Positions 37,158 through 49,480 of a stretch of DNA of 64,000 nucleotides are shown one piece after another. Both the position numbers and the translations under genes were made by a program. The stretch's first letter is position 1. Each line of letters begins with the position of its first letter. The notes below the pieces were generated by a model. It made no database searches, was not told where the DNA came from, and worked only from the letters and a program-made list of their open reading frames with translations. Source of the DNA: Ulota crispa (Eukaryota > Streptophyta > Bryopsida > Orthotrichales > Orthotrichaceae); contig OY987244.1 in the NCBI GenBank assembly GCA_963920765.1, positions 16,596,358-16,660,357 on the forward strand, written 5' to 3'.

Positions 37158-37225
37158 AAAAAACCAACAACCAAAAAAACCAACAACCAACAACCAAAAA
37201 AACCAACAACCAACAACCAAAAAAA
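37158..37225 (+). repeat. A/C-rich minisatellite (aaaaaaaccaacaacc units)
   Basis: Units of 'aaaaaaaccaacaacc' repeat about four times with an extra 'aacaacc' block in the later units. It is open as an Asn/Gln/Lys/Pro frame but is a simple repeat. Confidence 0.8.
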
Positions 37226-38090
37226 CGTATCTAAATTAGAAAATTGTGGGTCATTTGAGTGGAAATTCATAAACTTGAATGCTAGAGACCATTGAACAGA
37301 AAAACAAAGTAAATGTGCCCTCCAATTTGTGTCAATAAAAACATGTATATGTATATATAGATATGTATATGTATACTGATGTATTAGTATATAGGCACAC
37401 ACTTTGCGTGAGTAGGACATGTATGAGTAATGTAATATTCAACTTTACAAAAATTTGATATCTCACAAATCAGTTGGTCTAGAACTTAATCTTGATGTAC
37501 TATACAAATACAAAAAAATCAATCTCTCACAATTGGTGTAGAATCTAATTCACACACACCATCATTTTGGTCTTTTTTTGAAATTAACAATACCAATTGC
37601 TTTCATCATAATACTACTCTCTTATATTTTGCTAAGAGGAGCTTGGCATTTTATTGGTTTCTAGCACATGGTTGGAGGACGTTTGGTGTTCTACATTTGG
37701 GGCGTCCTTTATTGTTTCAACTTCCACCAAAAAGTTCTACAATTTTTTTGAAATGGACATGGTTGTAGGGCACTTGGTGTTCTATATCTTGGGTTTCCTT
37801 TGTTGCTTCAACTTACAACAAAAATTTCTAGAAGGTTCTAGAAAATGGCGCACTTAGAGAAATCCCTCCCACTTACTAGTATAGATGTACACACCCTTCA
37901 TTCATCGCAATTTGTCTCCATTTCAAAAATCTACACTCCCCAAAACATACACCATCAATTTTGCCAAACATAACCTGTTGTGGTTGAATTTTGAGGATAG
38001 CAAGAGCATTGATTGTCCTAATTCTAATTTATATAAACATTTTAGGTTGATAAATAAAAATTTTAGAAAGAGGAAAAAAAATGCTATTAA

Positions 38091-38905
38091 CTTGTGAAGG
38101 CCCAAACAACATTTTCTTTTGGTAACATAGCAATTTTGGTCAAGTTAGTACTTGTAGAATAAGCAATAAAGATTCATAAATTTTTTAGAGGATGTGTGTC
38201 CAAGGAGTAGCTTTCCAATGCAAAAATTGTCAAATAATTTCAAAATGTAAAAAAATTATTGTGATGGAAAATGTAATTTTGTTTGTTCAAGGGGTAGCTA
38301 GCTTGGGTAGAAACTTTTTCACTACAATTGAAATTTCAAGATCTTGCCCAAAGGTTGAAGGGCAAAGATATTTCCTTTTCAAACCTTGACCTAACCTCAT
38401 TCCGTACATGCAATAGTTTTTGCTTATTGTCATTTACTTCCTCTTTGTTAGAAGTGGCCTTATGTTGATCAAACTTGTCAAAGCCACAATTTTTGGCCGG
38501 TTACCTTTTTTTCCCTTCCTCTAAAGCTAGTTAAAATCTAAACCTCCATTATTCACATTCTAAAAAGATTATTGTATACAAAAGTTAAAAATTGTTGAAA
38601 AAATGATTGTATGAGAATTTTCTTGAAGCTAGTCTTGTACTCTATTTTTTTAGTATGTGTTCCCCAATTCAAAATGTTATAAATTTTTTCAAGCATATGA
38701 GTAGCTCTATCATGAAAGTTAATCTAAAAAATGCAATCAAAATAGTGGAATTTATTGGTGCAAAAGCCTCTCCAAATTAGAGCTGCTTATAATTTGAATG
38801 CTCCCAAAAAAGTTGCTTCTTGCTTCAAACCTTAAAATTTCACAATTTGTGCTGTAAAAGTTTTTCATTTTTACTAAAGAATAATAAAGTAGTCTACGAG
38901 ATTGG
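38091..38905 (+). mobile_element. TTAA repeat family B, copy 2
   Basis: It begins after TTAA (38087-38090) with CTTGTGAAGGCCCAAA and follows copy 1 closely through 'gcaattttggtcaagttag', 'ccaaggagtagctttcc', 'caaagatatttcctttt' and 'gaattttcttgaagcta'. Similarity fades near 38905, so the right end is missing or replaced. It is non-coding. Confidence 0.65.
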
Positions 38906-39623
38906 CATTACAAGGGATTTGGGGCCAAAAAGGGGTTGTGAGTTCTTGGCAAGTTCCCAAACTATGGGGACTTGGGAACTTTGTCATATGATTAGGTTGA
39001 CATGATCAACATTGTGCCATGTCAAATAACATTTTTTTGATTATTTTGAATACATTAAAAATTTTAATTATTAAAAAAAACTTTATATTTTTTTCATTGT
39101 TATTATTTCATTATTTTTATTATTTATTATTTGGGGAATAGCCCAACTTGTAATCCCTTTGTGGGTTGAAACTTCTTCTGATGGCCTAGTTGCTGAAATA
39201 ACTTATGTACTTGAATGACTCGGAAGAAAATTCTTTTCACATGGCCATATTTACATTTCTCTTGATTATTTATAGTTTTCAAAGAATAGTAAGTCAAAAA
39301 AATTTAGATTAGTTCATACATTTAATGTCAAATTTTTATGATTAAATAGAACTCAAGTATAATTATCATAGTCTTAATTAAGAAAAAACAAAAAAACATG
39401 TATTTATAAAAAAAATTAAAATGAGGATTTAACATTTGTTTTTGAGTTAAGTTTAGACAACTCTTTCACATTTATCATAATCACATTTTTTTACTCTAGG
39501 TGAAAGTTGAAAGAATCTACTCCAAGTTTGTGCATATTTTTTAAATCAAAATTTTGTATTTGTCACTAAGTGGGTTGAGTTTTGAATTAGATAGATTAGT
39601 GTTTGATGTATATCTTTTTCAGA
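38906..39623. other. AT-rich intergenic stretch
   Basis: No gene is visible. A short inverted similarity (attacaaggg at 38909-38918 and its complement near 39150) hints at another small insertion in the end of family B copy 2, but it is too weak to define. Confidence 0.35.
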
Positions 39624-39627
39624 TTAA

Positions 39628-39851
39628 CCCCTAAAGGGCCCTTGGGCTTTAGAGATACGATACCAAATATAGTTGCAATCAATACTCAAAAGCTTGAATC
39701 AGCTCAAAATTAAGTGTTACAACCATACATATTGAAGGATTGTATGGTGATGGGTGCATAAAAAAATTTGAAAGGCCCTCAAAACAGCTCAAATACGTTT
39801 GTACATACGACTATACATACGGCCGCAAAGGGCTTTCGGGCCGTTCAAGGG
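39628..39851. mobile_element. TTAA MITE (family C, copy 1) sharing the piggyBac right end
   Basis: TTAA at 39624-39627 and 39852-39855 brackets 224 bp. The left end is CCCCTAAAGGGCCC. The right end, GGGCCGTTCAAGGG plus TTAA, is identical over 18 bp to the right end of the piggyBac element at 18.3 kb. A second copy lies at 51.3 kb. It is non-coding and fits a non-autonomous element mobilised by a piggyBac transposase. Confidence 0.85.
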
Positions 39852-39855
39852 TTAA

Positions 39856-40966
39856 CTTGTTTGCGAAGAGGAAAACATGAGATTGATTATAAAACACAGG
39901 TCTACATAATTATGACACAAGTCAAAATCCTTCCATTAAGCTTATAGACTATAGCCCATGAATGTCAGTATGATTGAAGTGTAGACATTTTAGAACCAAT
40001 TCTCCAACACTTTTTTTTCACTCTTGTCCGACGGCCAATGTTAAATCAGGTGAGTGACGGATGAGATTTCTATCGTAGAGCTTCATTGCCAGTTCATGAA
40101 TTCCATTCACTCGTTATTTCATCCGATTCACGGACGGATGAATAAATGTCGATGAGAACTCAAAGATGTGGACGTGGATGTGGATCCATCAGACATGGGG
40201 AAGGGCGCCAGAGAGAGACAGGAACCTCGGAGCGATGAGTTGCTACGGTCGAGTTTGGCGATGGTGGTTAGGGTTTCATCGACTGATACCAGGCATGAAT
40301 TGATTGCGAGGAAGGGCGTTGCATTGCCTGCATCGCATCGCATCGCATCGCAGGGCCGGGTTTTTGCTCCTTCCACCGACTTCGATTTCGCTGTTTTTGG
40401 TACTGTGGGAAGGAGAATAGGTCGCTTGGAGGCAAACTCTAGGTGTGAGGCGGGGTGGCGGTGCGAGGCGTAGAAGCTTTGCTGGTGGAATTCGACGGAC
40501 TGTCCGAGTCAAAGGAATGTGATTGAGGTTGGCTCGTGTTCATTTATTACTTGCTTACTTTTTGAGTTTCTGAGAATTTAGGAGATGGTACGATGTGACA
40601 CCACGTGCTTCCAGTTTTTTGAGAGGAAGGGCTGGCTTTGGCACTCGATTTTGATCTGAAGTTGCTGTCTTTTTTGTGCGATTAGAAGGCTTTTCTCTTC
40701 CCGCCTCTTGGCTTAGGGCTGAGAAGCGCAGAAAGGTGCCAGTGTGCAAGGCTGTGGTTCAGGGGCGCGAGTGACCGTGTAGTGGTTGGCATACTTTATG
40801 TGAGGGTTAACCGGGCTCTTCTATGGAGGAGCATGCACGAGGTCTGGGTGATTTACCTGTAGTGACTAAATGTGAGGATTTGGAATCACGGTTAGGGTTT
40901 TGAAGTTCAAAAGGTTGTGAGGTTTGTATCTTGGCGGCAATTCTTTTGCAGATGTAACCCTAGGCT
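39856..40966 (+). promoter_or_regulatory. Promoter and 5' leader region of the HUA2-like gene
   Basis: From about 40030 the sequence becomes GC-richer and contains 'ggttagggtttcatcg', common in plant 5' leaders, and four CATCG units at about 40329-40350. Open frames on both strands at 40128-40512 have no domains. A splice acceptor-like 'ttcttttgcag' at 40942-40952 lies just before the start codon, so a 5' UTR intron is plausible. The transcription start is not visible. Confidence 0.45.
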
Positions 40967-43900
40967 ATGGCGAAAAAGAAAGGAGGACCTGGGAGGGTGG
41001 CCAAAGCAGGGGGAGCTGCAACCGGCGTTTCTGCCGACGCACCACCGCCCCGGGAGTTCAACGAGGGAGACCTCGTGTTGGCAAAGGTGAAGGGCTGGCC
41101 AGCATGGCCTGCACAGGTACGTCGTCATCGACAAGTGAGATGGTATTATTAGAATTTTGAAGCGAGGCTTTAGTGAAACTTGAGCAGTAATGTTGTCTCC
41201 GAAACAGGAAGGAAGCGCTTCTTCGGAATTGACCGTTGAACTGGATTGCATCAAACCTCGTTTTTCGCTCCAATCGCTTGGAGCATCGTCGTTACCGTCC
41301 CTGTTATCCAGTAACTCACGGTTGCCGTTTGTGATGGTAGCTCGTGTCGAAGGGTGACGATTTAGGCTTTCTGAAAACGTGATTTCGGTATCGGATTTAG
41401 TTAGGTTCAGACTGACCTTCATTTGAAGCTTCTTTTCTTTGATGGCGTGGAACTAAACGAATTAACCTATTCTGCGGTGTGTCTGGGTAATATACTCCCG
41501 TGGTGGAGCGAAGGTCTTTTGTTCTGCTCCATTAGATCGCGATTCTTCACTTTGCGAAGTTTGGATTAGATTTGCACGTTCAAACTTAACCTCTAGTGAA
41601 TAGATGGCTTCGTGGATAACAAAATATGACCGACAGACTTACAAGCTTGCTTGCGAGGAAATTGTTTTGGGATTAGTTGTTGGTTTTGTGTTTTTCTTGT
41701 GGTTTGCTACTTATGAACGAGGATGTTGTAAAGCGCTCTTGGAATTGGAAGGCCATTGTCTTTGGAATTGAAAGTTTCTGTAACCTAAATCTGATGGCAA
41801 TATACTCGAGGCTAAGCGCCCTGATGTACGCTTCTGCTGGTTATGCTAATGGGATTAACTGGGTAGATTGAATGTGGTGGTTCTCCACTTCTGAGAAAGA
41901 GTACCTTGTTGTTCACTCCGTGATAAGTTTAATGTCTGACCTCGTTTTGTTGTGATCCGTTGGCAGGTTGGTCATTTGGAGACTCAAGGGAAACACGTTG
42001 GAAAGTATTATGTCACATATTTTGGACCAGGACAGCAAATGTAAGCGTCCCACCTATTTTCGTATTTATTGTAGCACTTGATCCACCGTTGCAGAGTTGC
42101 TGAATTGCGTTAATGTTGTGTGACAGTGGTTGGTGCACACCAACCGAGCTCGTTGATTTTGATGCGGATCAGAAGGAAGCGTCCACTCAGAAGTCAACGA
42201 GGAAGACTGCCGATAAGAAGTTCATTTGCGCCTTGAAGGAAATTTGTGCCGTGCAAGATGAGCGGGCAGGAATTACGCACCGAGACTCTGCAGACACGAA
42301 CGGAGACTTGCCAGAAGATGACGCGCCTCGGGATAGTGGCTTGAACGGTGAAGAAGATGACACGGTGAAGGAGGGAGATGTCTTCAGTGATTTAAAGAAC
42401 GACGACGTTTGCCTCACGCAACTTGTCACACTGAATCAGCAGGACGACTCCGTTCCTTTCAATGATGGAAATCTTGAAGAGGACATTGACGACGATGACG
42501 CTGAGAAAGATTGGAATGAGAAGCCCGAATACCATGATAGTGATTTGCAGACGGGAAGAGGTTTGGACAGACGAGGACAAAAACAAGATGCAAATCCCGA
42601 TGTTGTCCTAGAGGAAGGGTTGAAGTCGTTTGCTGAGGTTCAAGAGGTTGATTCGGAGGTAAACGTAGGAACTAGGCGTGCTTTCAGGAACGCTTTGAAG
42701 AAAATTAACGAGACGGCTGAGAAAGATCCTGAATTGAAAACGGAGATACCAGAAAGTGAAGGTCAGGTGCTGACGTACCAATATGGGAGGAAGAAGAATC
42801 GAAACAAGAACAATAATATTAAGGATGAACCGTCGGTTGCAAATGGCACAGGGACGATTTTTGGTCAAGAAATCGTACAAGAGTCAACTCTTTTGCATGC
42901 CGAAACTAGCGAGATTCAGAAGAAGATGAAGCCTAAAGTTGGTAGGCCGTCCAAAGCTAGTCAACAAGGTCAACCGGGAGGTCGGGACAGCAAGGCAAAC
43001 GTGCAAGCGGTCCGAAAGCCGAATGCTGGGTACAAGGATTTGAATTCAGGTAAAAGCAATGGGGGAAGCAAGCACGACGGTAGTGAAAATTTATCAGAAG
43101 GTCCTTTCAATAATGGTTATACTAAGAATGGACCTTATTCTAAGAAGAAGGATATGTTCAACTCTAGCGTCAAAGAAGGAGTTTCGGCTGCGGGGAAACG
43201 TGAACTCAAGGCGGAGGACGAGAAGGATGTCAAGAGAGTGCCTTTGGAAGCGGACAGATTTAAGAAAGGACCGAAGAAGTCGCAAATTTCGAGCAAGGGT
43301 TCGGAGGTGGGTTGTCTGCTCGGGAGTTTGTGATTCTCTGCTTGTATTCGTAAGGCTTATGCATTGAGACGGTCTATGTTTATTCGCTCCGTAATGGAGA
43401 TATTGGTAGCCTGACTTATTGTATCAATTGCGTCTGTGATGGGGTCTATCATTATTTTTATCCGATCTTGATCTCTGTATGGACATTAGAGTGTCGAGTA
43501 TGTATTTTTTGGATGCATACCAAGTCAAGTGGCTCTCCCTCGTTAGAATTACCATTCTCTGCAATGTTCGATTCTGTGGTAGGCTCTTATTTGTACAATC
43601 ATCCATCTACAATTATGAGTTTAGAACTTTTTTGATGTTTATTGACATGAAATAGTGGGAAGTAGCTGTGACTATAGGAGAGTTTAAATAAAGATAATCG
43701 AGTGATTAAGTACTTGTGGCTTTGTAGGAAGGAAAGAAACCTTCAGCTGCTCCTAAGCCACGGGATGATCACGTGAAAAGTAGTATTGACGGAGGGGAGA
43801 AGAAATTTACGACTCCATCGTCACGTTTTCTTGGAGGATCTAAGAACAAAGGTGGTATTAAAGGAGAGGGTTCTCTGAAACGGAGAAGGTTTCTCGATGC

Positions 43901-46900
43901 TGAGGAGGAAGGGAACGAAGAGAATATATCTGTGGAAGGCGAAAAAGATGATGCTGGGACCAGTCCGACAACTGATGTAGATGAGAAACACCTTCCCTTG
44001 TCAAAGAGGCCCAAGATGCTTGCCTCAGAAGATAAGTCGTCGGAGGGAAAGCAGAAGCACGTGTCCGTTGGTCGTTCAGGTTTGGATGGTGGCAACTTAG
44101 AGAAGAATTCACCTAGAGATGGAAAATCCAGAGAAAGGGGAACCAGTCTACCCCCCAAAGCTGACAAGGACAGGATGAGGAAGGCTGCGATGGATGGCGA
44201 GGCTGCCCTTCCTCCTTCAAAAAGACGAAATCGAGCTTTTGCAGCAATGAGTGCTTGTGAAGCGGAGGCCGCTACCTCCAGTGCAGCGGAATCTAGGGAG
44301 CAGCCAGAAAATGGAGTGCCCTCCAATCTAGCGGGTAGTAATGTTCCTGCCGCTTCTTCAGCAGAGCCTTTAAATAAAGAGGGTACAGGCGTGTGGGGGT
44401 CACAGGTTGTTGGTACGGCGAGTCCCCTGAAGAATGCTACTGCCACGCCAGACATTTCCGAGTCTACGGATGGAGGACACAAACCGCTGAAAGTAGGAAG
44501 CGGCCAAGATAGTGTTGGTGGCCAGGAGAAGACGGAGAGCAAAAAACATGCAACTCTGAAAGATCCACAGACAACGTATTCGCCAAGTAAACATAGCGTT
44601 AGCGAGGACCTAAAGGAACTTAAGCGAGGTCTTAAGCGAGGTCTTCATGGGAAATCTGATACAGAAGGCTTGGTCACGAAAGGTTTTGCTAGTCCTGTTC
44701 CCACGAAATCATGCTTGGAAGGTGGGACGGAGAAACGTAAAGGACAATTGAATGGTTCTGACAGTGGGAAACTGAGTTCGACGACCCCCGGTGTAACTGA
44801 GACGTTCTCGTCCCTTGGAAAGCCAGTGTTTGAGGACTCAATCATAAAGAACGCGTGAGTATTTTAATAACCTTTGCTCTGTTGATGTCGGTTTCCTGAT
44901 ATATGTGGTTGACAACTAAGGGCTTTGTCTCTTAAGAAACGAGAAGATCGCATTTTTCAGTTCTTTGTCGTGTGACCAGTTTTTCCTTTTCAATGCACCC
45001 TATACGTAATTATTTATTCGCAATCATATGTATTGTTGTCGCTGCTCAAATTCAAGAAATGATTGATGCTCTACACTAAACATTCATATACTTCTAATCT
45101 ACCGTGCTTATGACGGTAACTTTGATTTGCTGTATGAATTTTGCGTCTTGTACTGATGTGAGATGTTTGTTTATGTACTCAGGGTTGCACTTGCCAATGA
45201 GAAGAGGAATGCTCTGAAGAGGGAGGGAGATTCATCTGCCTCAATGAAGGTTCTCATTGCTGCAGCTCAAGCTAAGCAACGGGCTCGACAATATTCTACA
45301 GGTTTACTCCAAGTTTCTCTGCCCTTTGTTATCATGTGAAGGTTGTCCACTTCGAGTGTTGGGCCAGTTTTGCACCTTCAATAGTGTTAGCCGTTTTATT
45401 TAACGTGGACATTTTTGAACACTTACAGGTGGATCTGAATCGTTGGGTTTTGCAGAATTTGACAAGGTAACGAACAGCATTGTGTGCAGCCCTTCTCCTT
45501 CACATAGAAGAGGTAGCTCAAGGCTCACTTCACCAATTCAACTAGGTCAGGCGGTTATCATGGATCTACACGATCGACATGCTGGATGGAATTCTAGTGT
45601 TGACGAGAGACTAGGGGTTTCGTCAGTAGAACCGACAATTGATACAGAAGCCACTATTGCTCGGGACACTTTCGTGGGTATGCTGGAAACAGTTTCGCGC
45701 ACAAAGGACAGCATTGGACGCACTACCCGGCAGGCTATGGATTGTGCAAAGCATGGCATCGCTGATCAGGTTCGTTTTAGGGTAGCGGTTGTGGTGTGCT
45801 GTGTCTTAAGTAACTTGTTCTGAGGAAATTGCTAAGTTGGAAGATCAAGGTTAACTGATAAGTGAAATCACATCAACGTTTCAAGCGTTTCTCTGCTGAG
45901 CTTTGATGTTGATGCATCGTTACACATGCTTTTTACATTGTGAGCATTTTTTCTGGTGTGCATGTTGGCTAGTGTTGATGAGTAGAGCTGTCGGTCAGGG
46001 TTACCGAACGTGGCATGCATTTTGCAGATCGTTGAAATTATTGTACGGAAATTGGAGAACGAGCCCAGCTTTCATCGGCGGGTGGACTACTGGTTTCTCC
46101 TAGATTCTGTCACTCAAGTTGCTCATACACAGAAAGGTGAGTGTTTTATGTGATCAAACGCTTTTCTCGTGTGGGCTAGGTTTGTGTACTGTGGTGTAAT
46201 CTTTCTGCTGTATTAAGAAATGGACGTTTTTTTATGTTGTCGTCCTCTTGCGAGGAGATTTTGCTTGTTTGTGAGGTGCCCATTTTGTTTATTTTATGCA
46301 TTTCTACCTTTTCAGATTTTGTAAGGGTGCATTCACGGTGAACTTGTTTGTATGCATTCTATCAGATGTCTGTTTTGAATGCTTCGAGTATGCTTTAGTA
46401 CACTTGAATATTTGTAACCGTAGCGGTATACTTATTTGGTGCTTTTGGACCCATCAGTTGTGGCGTACCTTCCAATTGTGCAAACTGCTCTTCCACGGAT
46501 ACTGAATGCAGCTGCTCCTCCTGGAGGTGTTGCTCGTGAAAATAGAAAACAATGCCTGAAGGTAAGGTGGTCGTTACCATGATTCTGCGCCACGGGATTT
46601 TCTTTCCCTACTGTAGGAATTCCACTAATGCTCTTCTTCAAGTTGAAGGGCTTTGGGCAGGTCTTGTGGGTGGATGCTGTATATGTTAAGAGATCATCTC
46701 TACAGTCTTGAGTCATAATTGCAATATTCTTAAGCAATATTCCCAGTTCAGCTTTTTGGTTATCACACTTCTGCTGTCTGTCTCCACTCCATTTTTTTTA
46801 CGGTGATTTCACTAGTGCGAGGGGAGAGCTATTTGCCGATCACAATCCCTTCTCAACTAATGTATTCCTTGTGTAGGTGCTGAACTTATGGCTGGAAAGG

Positions 46901-49480
46901 AAGGTAATGCCAGATTCAATATTGCGTCATTTTATGACTGAAATAGAGTCACACAATGATGACAAGGGGTTACCTGGAGGTGGTCACCGCCGACTTTCTC
47001 GATATGAACGTGGAGTGGACGATCCTGTGAGGGATATGGATGGCATGTTAGTTGACGAGTACGGAAGGTAATTGTCCGATTGCGATTCTTATTGCGAAAA
47101 TGTTCTGTGAGCACGAATGGTGTCTTTCCCGATGGCTCTTTACTTAATCAGCCGAATTTGTTACATAAGCCAGCTGAATATTTGCGTTCATTTGTGAGCG
47201 GTGGTTACTATTATGTATTTGAGCTATCTGTACGTCAAACCGCATGCCAGTGGTCGGGTGTTCTTGGGTCTTTGGTCAGAGTTGTGCTTGGTTACATAAG
47301 ACAAAATGTTTACATAGCATCGAACACCAATGAGTCCTTACTTATTCCTATTTTTTTCTGCTCAGGTCAGTTGCAACATGTTGGTATAAGCTTTGTCTTT
47401 CCTTGCGGCAATGTCTTAGAAGTGCATCGGTTGCTAACGATTGGCCATTTCACTCTGCAGCAATGCATCCTTGAATCTTCCTGACGGATTTTCCATCATT
47501 CCTCAACTGTATGAGGATGATGAAGAGGGCAGCGAGGACGGCGACAACAAATTAGAAATGCAGTCTCTGAGTGCCATCAATACAACCCGTTCAGCTGAAG
47601 CAGAGGACGCTCCTGAGAAATTCCGGACTGTTCTGGAAGACGTGGATGGTGAGCTTGAGATGGAGGATGTCTCGCCAGTTGCAGACGCAGAGCTTTTAGC
47701 TAACAAGGAGCGTGAACGACTTTTAGCTGATCGTTTTGCGGAGGAGGCTCGGTCAAACCCTACCCAGCCCCCTCTGCCGTTGGATCCTCCCCCTTCTGTT
47801 CCATCACCCCCACCTTTGCCAGCAGACCCGCCTCCCTCACCCCCTCCACCACCTCGGTCCCCACCTCCGCCGTTGACTACCTTGCAATCACCATATCTTC
47901 AGCCAGGAATTGCCATTGTGCAGAATCCAACGCACTCTCAGGATAGTAATCACCAGCAGAGCGATTCACCATCAACGTCGTCTGCTTACTCAGGTCATCA
48001 AGGTTCAGGAAACCTTGGACTTTCTCAAGTGAGTCATCTAGCACATATTTTCATAGCGCATGTTCTCATAGCACAAGCTAATTATTTGATTCAAGCTAAT
48101 CGGCAAGTGCTTTGAGGCTTTGTGTAACAGTTGTGCCCTTGCCCATGTTTATTCTCAGGTAGGCTCCAGAACAATCCCGTATCCGACGGGTTCAGTGAGC
48201 CAATTAGCCATGCCACTGGGATCCCCGCTTCCTCCGCCACCTTCGCAACATAGCAGTCCAGGATTTATGCAAGGTGCTTCTGCCGGAACACGACTTCCAC
48301 CCCCTCCGCCGCTTCCTCCTGCATTTCGTCCTCAACGTGTGTGGCCTGAAACTTTAGCCTCCCCAGCCGGGGATTCTGACGTTTCTCCCCAATTAGTCAG
48401 GCCTGGAGAGGAGCAGGCTCGACAAGGACTTCAAGAGGTATCTGGTGGCGAACGAGTTGGGGGAGAGGTGTCTAGTGAGCACCAAGATGTTGGGCCTGCA
48501 AATAGTGGAGGTTGTACAAGCTCTGGACCTTCAGAAGGTGCGGATCATACTCCTTTTCTGTTATAATGCTGCCTTGTCCTGTCCAGCCCTTTTTATGGGC
48601 GAAATAGTGCCAGATTGCACCAGTTGTGTATTACCTGGCTTTAAATTGGTCAATAACTGAGAATTATATTGCCAGATGAACTCCCGGTTATGAAAAGTAT
48701 TGGGTGTAATCACCATGATACAACTAATGATTTCTATCCAAAATATATATTGAGGTACAAGTATGTTGCCTCACCGCAATATTTATTTTCACCACTCTAG
48801 CACTCTGAAATATGAAAGAAGAAGGGGCTGGTCCTGCCTGCCACCGTGTATTATTGCTACATGACCTAAGTTCACTGATAGGAATTTGTGGTTTGTGTAG
48901 GGACAATACTAGCAGATCAAGCATCAGCAGGTGCTATGTCTGGCTTTTCTTCAAATCCTCCAGTTTACTTGAACCAAGATCAAATATTTAGAATGAATTC
49001 TGGTGTTCGGTCTGGACCAGGTGCACAGTTTCAGTATGGACCCCCAGGGATGCAGCTTCCTATTCGAGGGCGACCGTTTGGGGGACATTTTAGTCCACAT
49101 ACACAGTATCAAGGACCTGCAATGAATCCTCCAGGTATGCCCTGACCAGCAGTTACATTTGAGAAGTATCCAAGTGTGCCAATTAATTAACTGCTCAACG
49201 TGATTTACATTTGCATGTTTCTTTTCTTTTTGGTTGTCATGAGTCATATTTAGGAGTCGTGTCTGATGAGGTTTGTGGTACCTTTTGTGAGCATTTTTGC
49301 ACATGCCGTGAGATGGGTTGCAAGATTCTCTGATGTGCTCCTTTATTTACGCTTTCCTGGGAGCTTTCTTGGATTATGATTAATGAATAGCCACTGGTGT
49401 GTTCAGGTAGCCAGGGACCAATGCAGATGCTTGCCTTCAGACCTGGGGGTCCTTCCCATAGTTCGTGGAGGCCAGCTTAA
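40967..49480 (+). CDS. HUA2-like (HULK) protein: PWWP domain plus RNA polymerase II CTD-interacting domain (13 coding exons)
   Basis: Exons are 40967-41116, 41967-42040, 42127-43306, 43728-44854, 45183-45301, 45429-45769, 46028-46136, 46458-46561, 46877-47067, 47461-48028, 48159-48537, 48901-49134 and 49407-49480. All introns are GT-AG and the joined frame gives 1549 residues. A PWWP domain lies at about 30-85 (KGWPAWPAQ at 42-50, then YYVTYFGPGQQIGWC), which in this family reads methylated chromatin. A long charged Lys/Glu/Ser linker follows. The CID/RPR domain (about 960-1090) has RTKDSIGRTTRQAMDCAKHG, EPSFHRRVDYWFLLDS and ENRKQCLKVLNLWLERK, close to Arabidopsis HUA2. The tail is acidic, then polyproline-rich, ending SHSSWRPA. 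HUA2 proteins are nuclear and affect splicing, polyadenylation and flowering genes. The exon 7/8 join is about three residues shorter than in HUA2. No defect is seen. Confidence 0.93.

Larger units (their letters stand above)
35156..38086. other. Intergenic AT-rich region with small repeats
   Basis: No gene is recognised. The plus-strand frame at 35985-36239 is open for 84 codons and has no known domain. Degenerate units of about 20 bp, 'tgtcaatttggacatttt', run at 35437-35575 with a related patch near 35790. A hairpin lies at 36536-36637 and an A/C minisatellite at 37158-37225, listed separately. A TA-rich microsatellite lies at about 37340-37395. Confidence 0.5.

Noticed and set aside
37003-37420. 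Membrane-like minus-strand frames rich in Phe/Leu/Val
   Set aside because: They are produced by the A/C minisatellite and TA-rich sequence.
40128-40512. Gene upstream of the HUA2-like gene
   Set aside because: The frames have no domain, and the composition and 'tagggtttc' motif fit a 5' leader better.
42187-43285. Minus-strand open frames opposite the HUA2-like exons 3 and 4
   Set aside because: They are shadows of the sense exons, with no domains or splice support.
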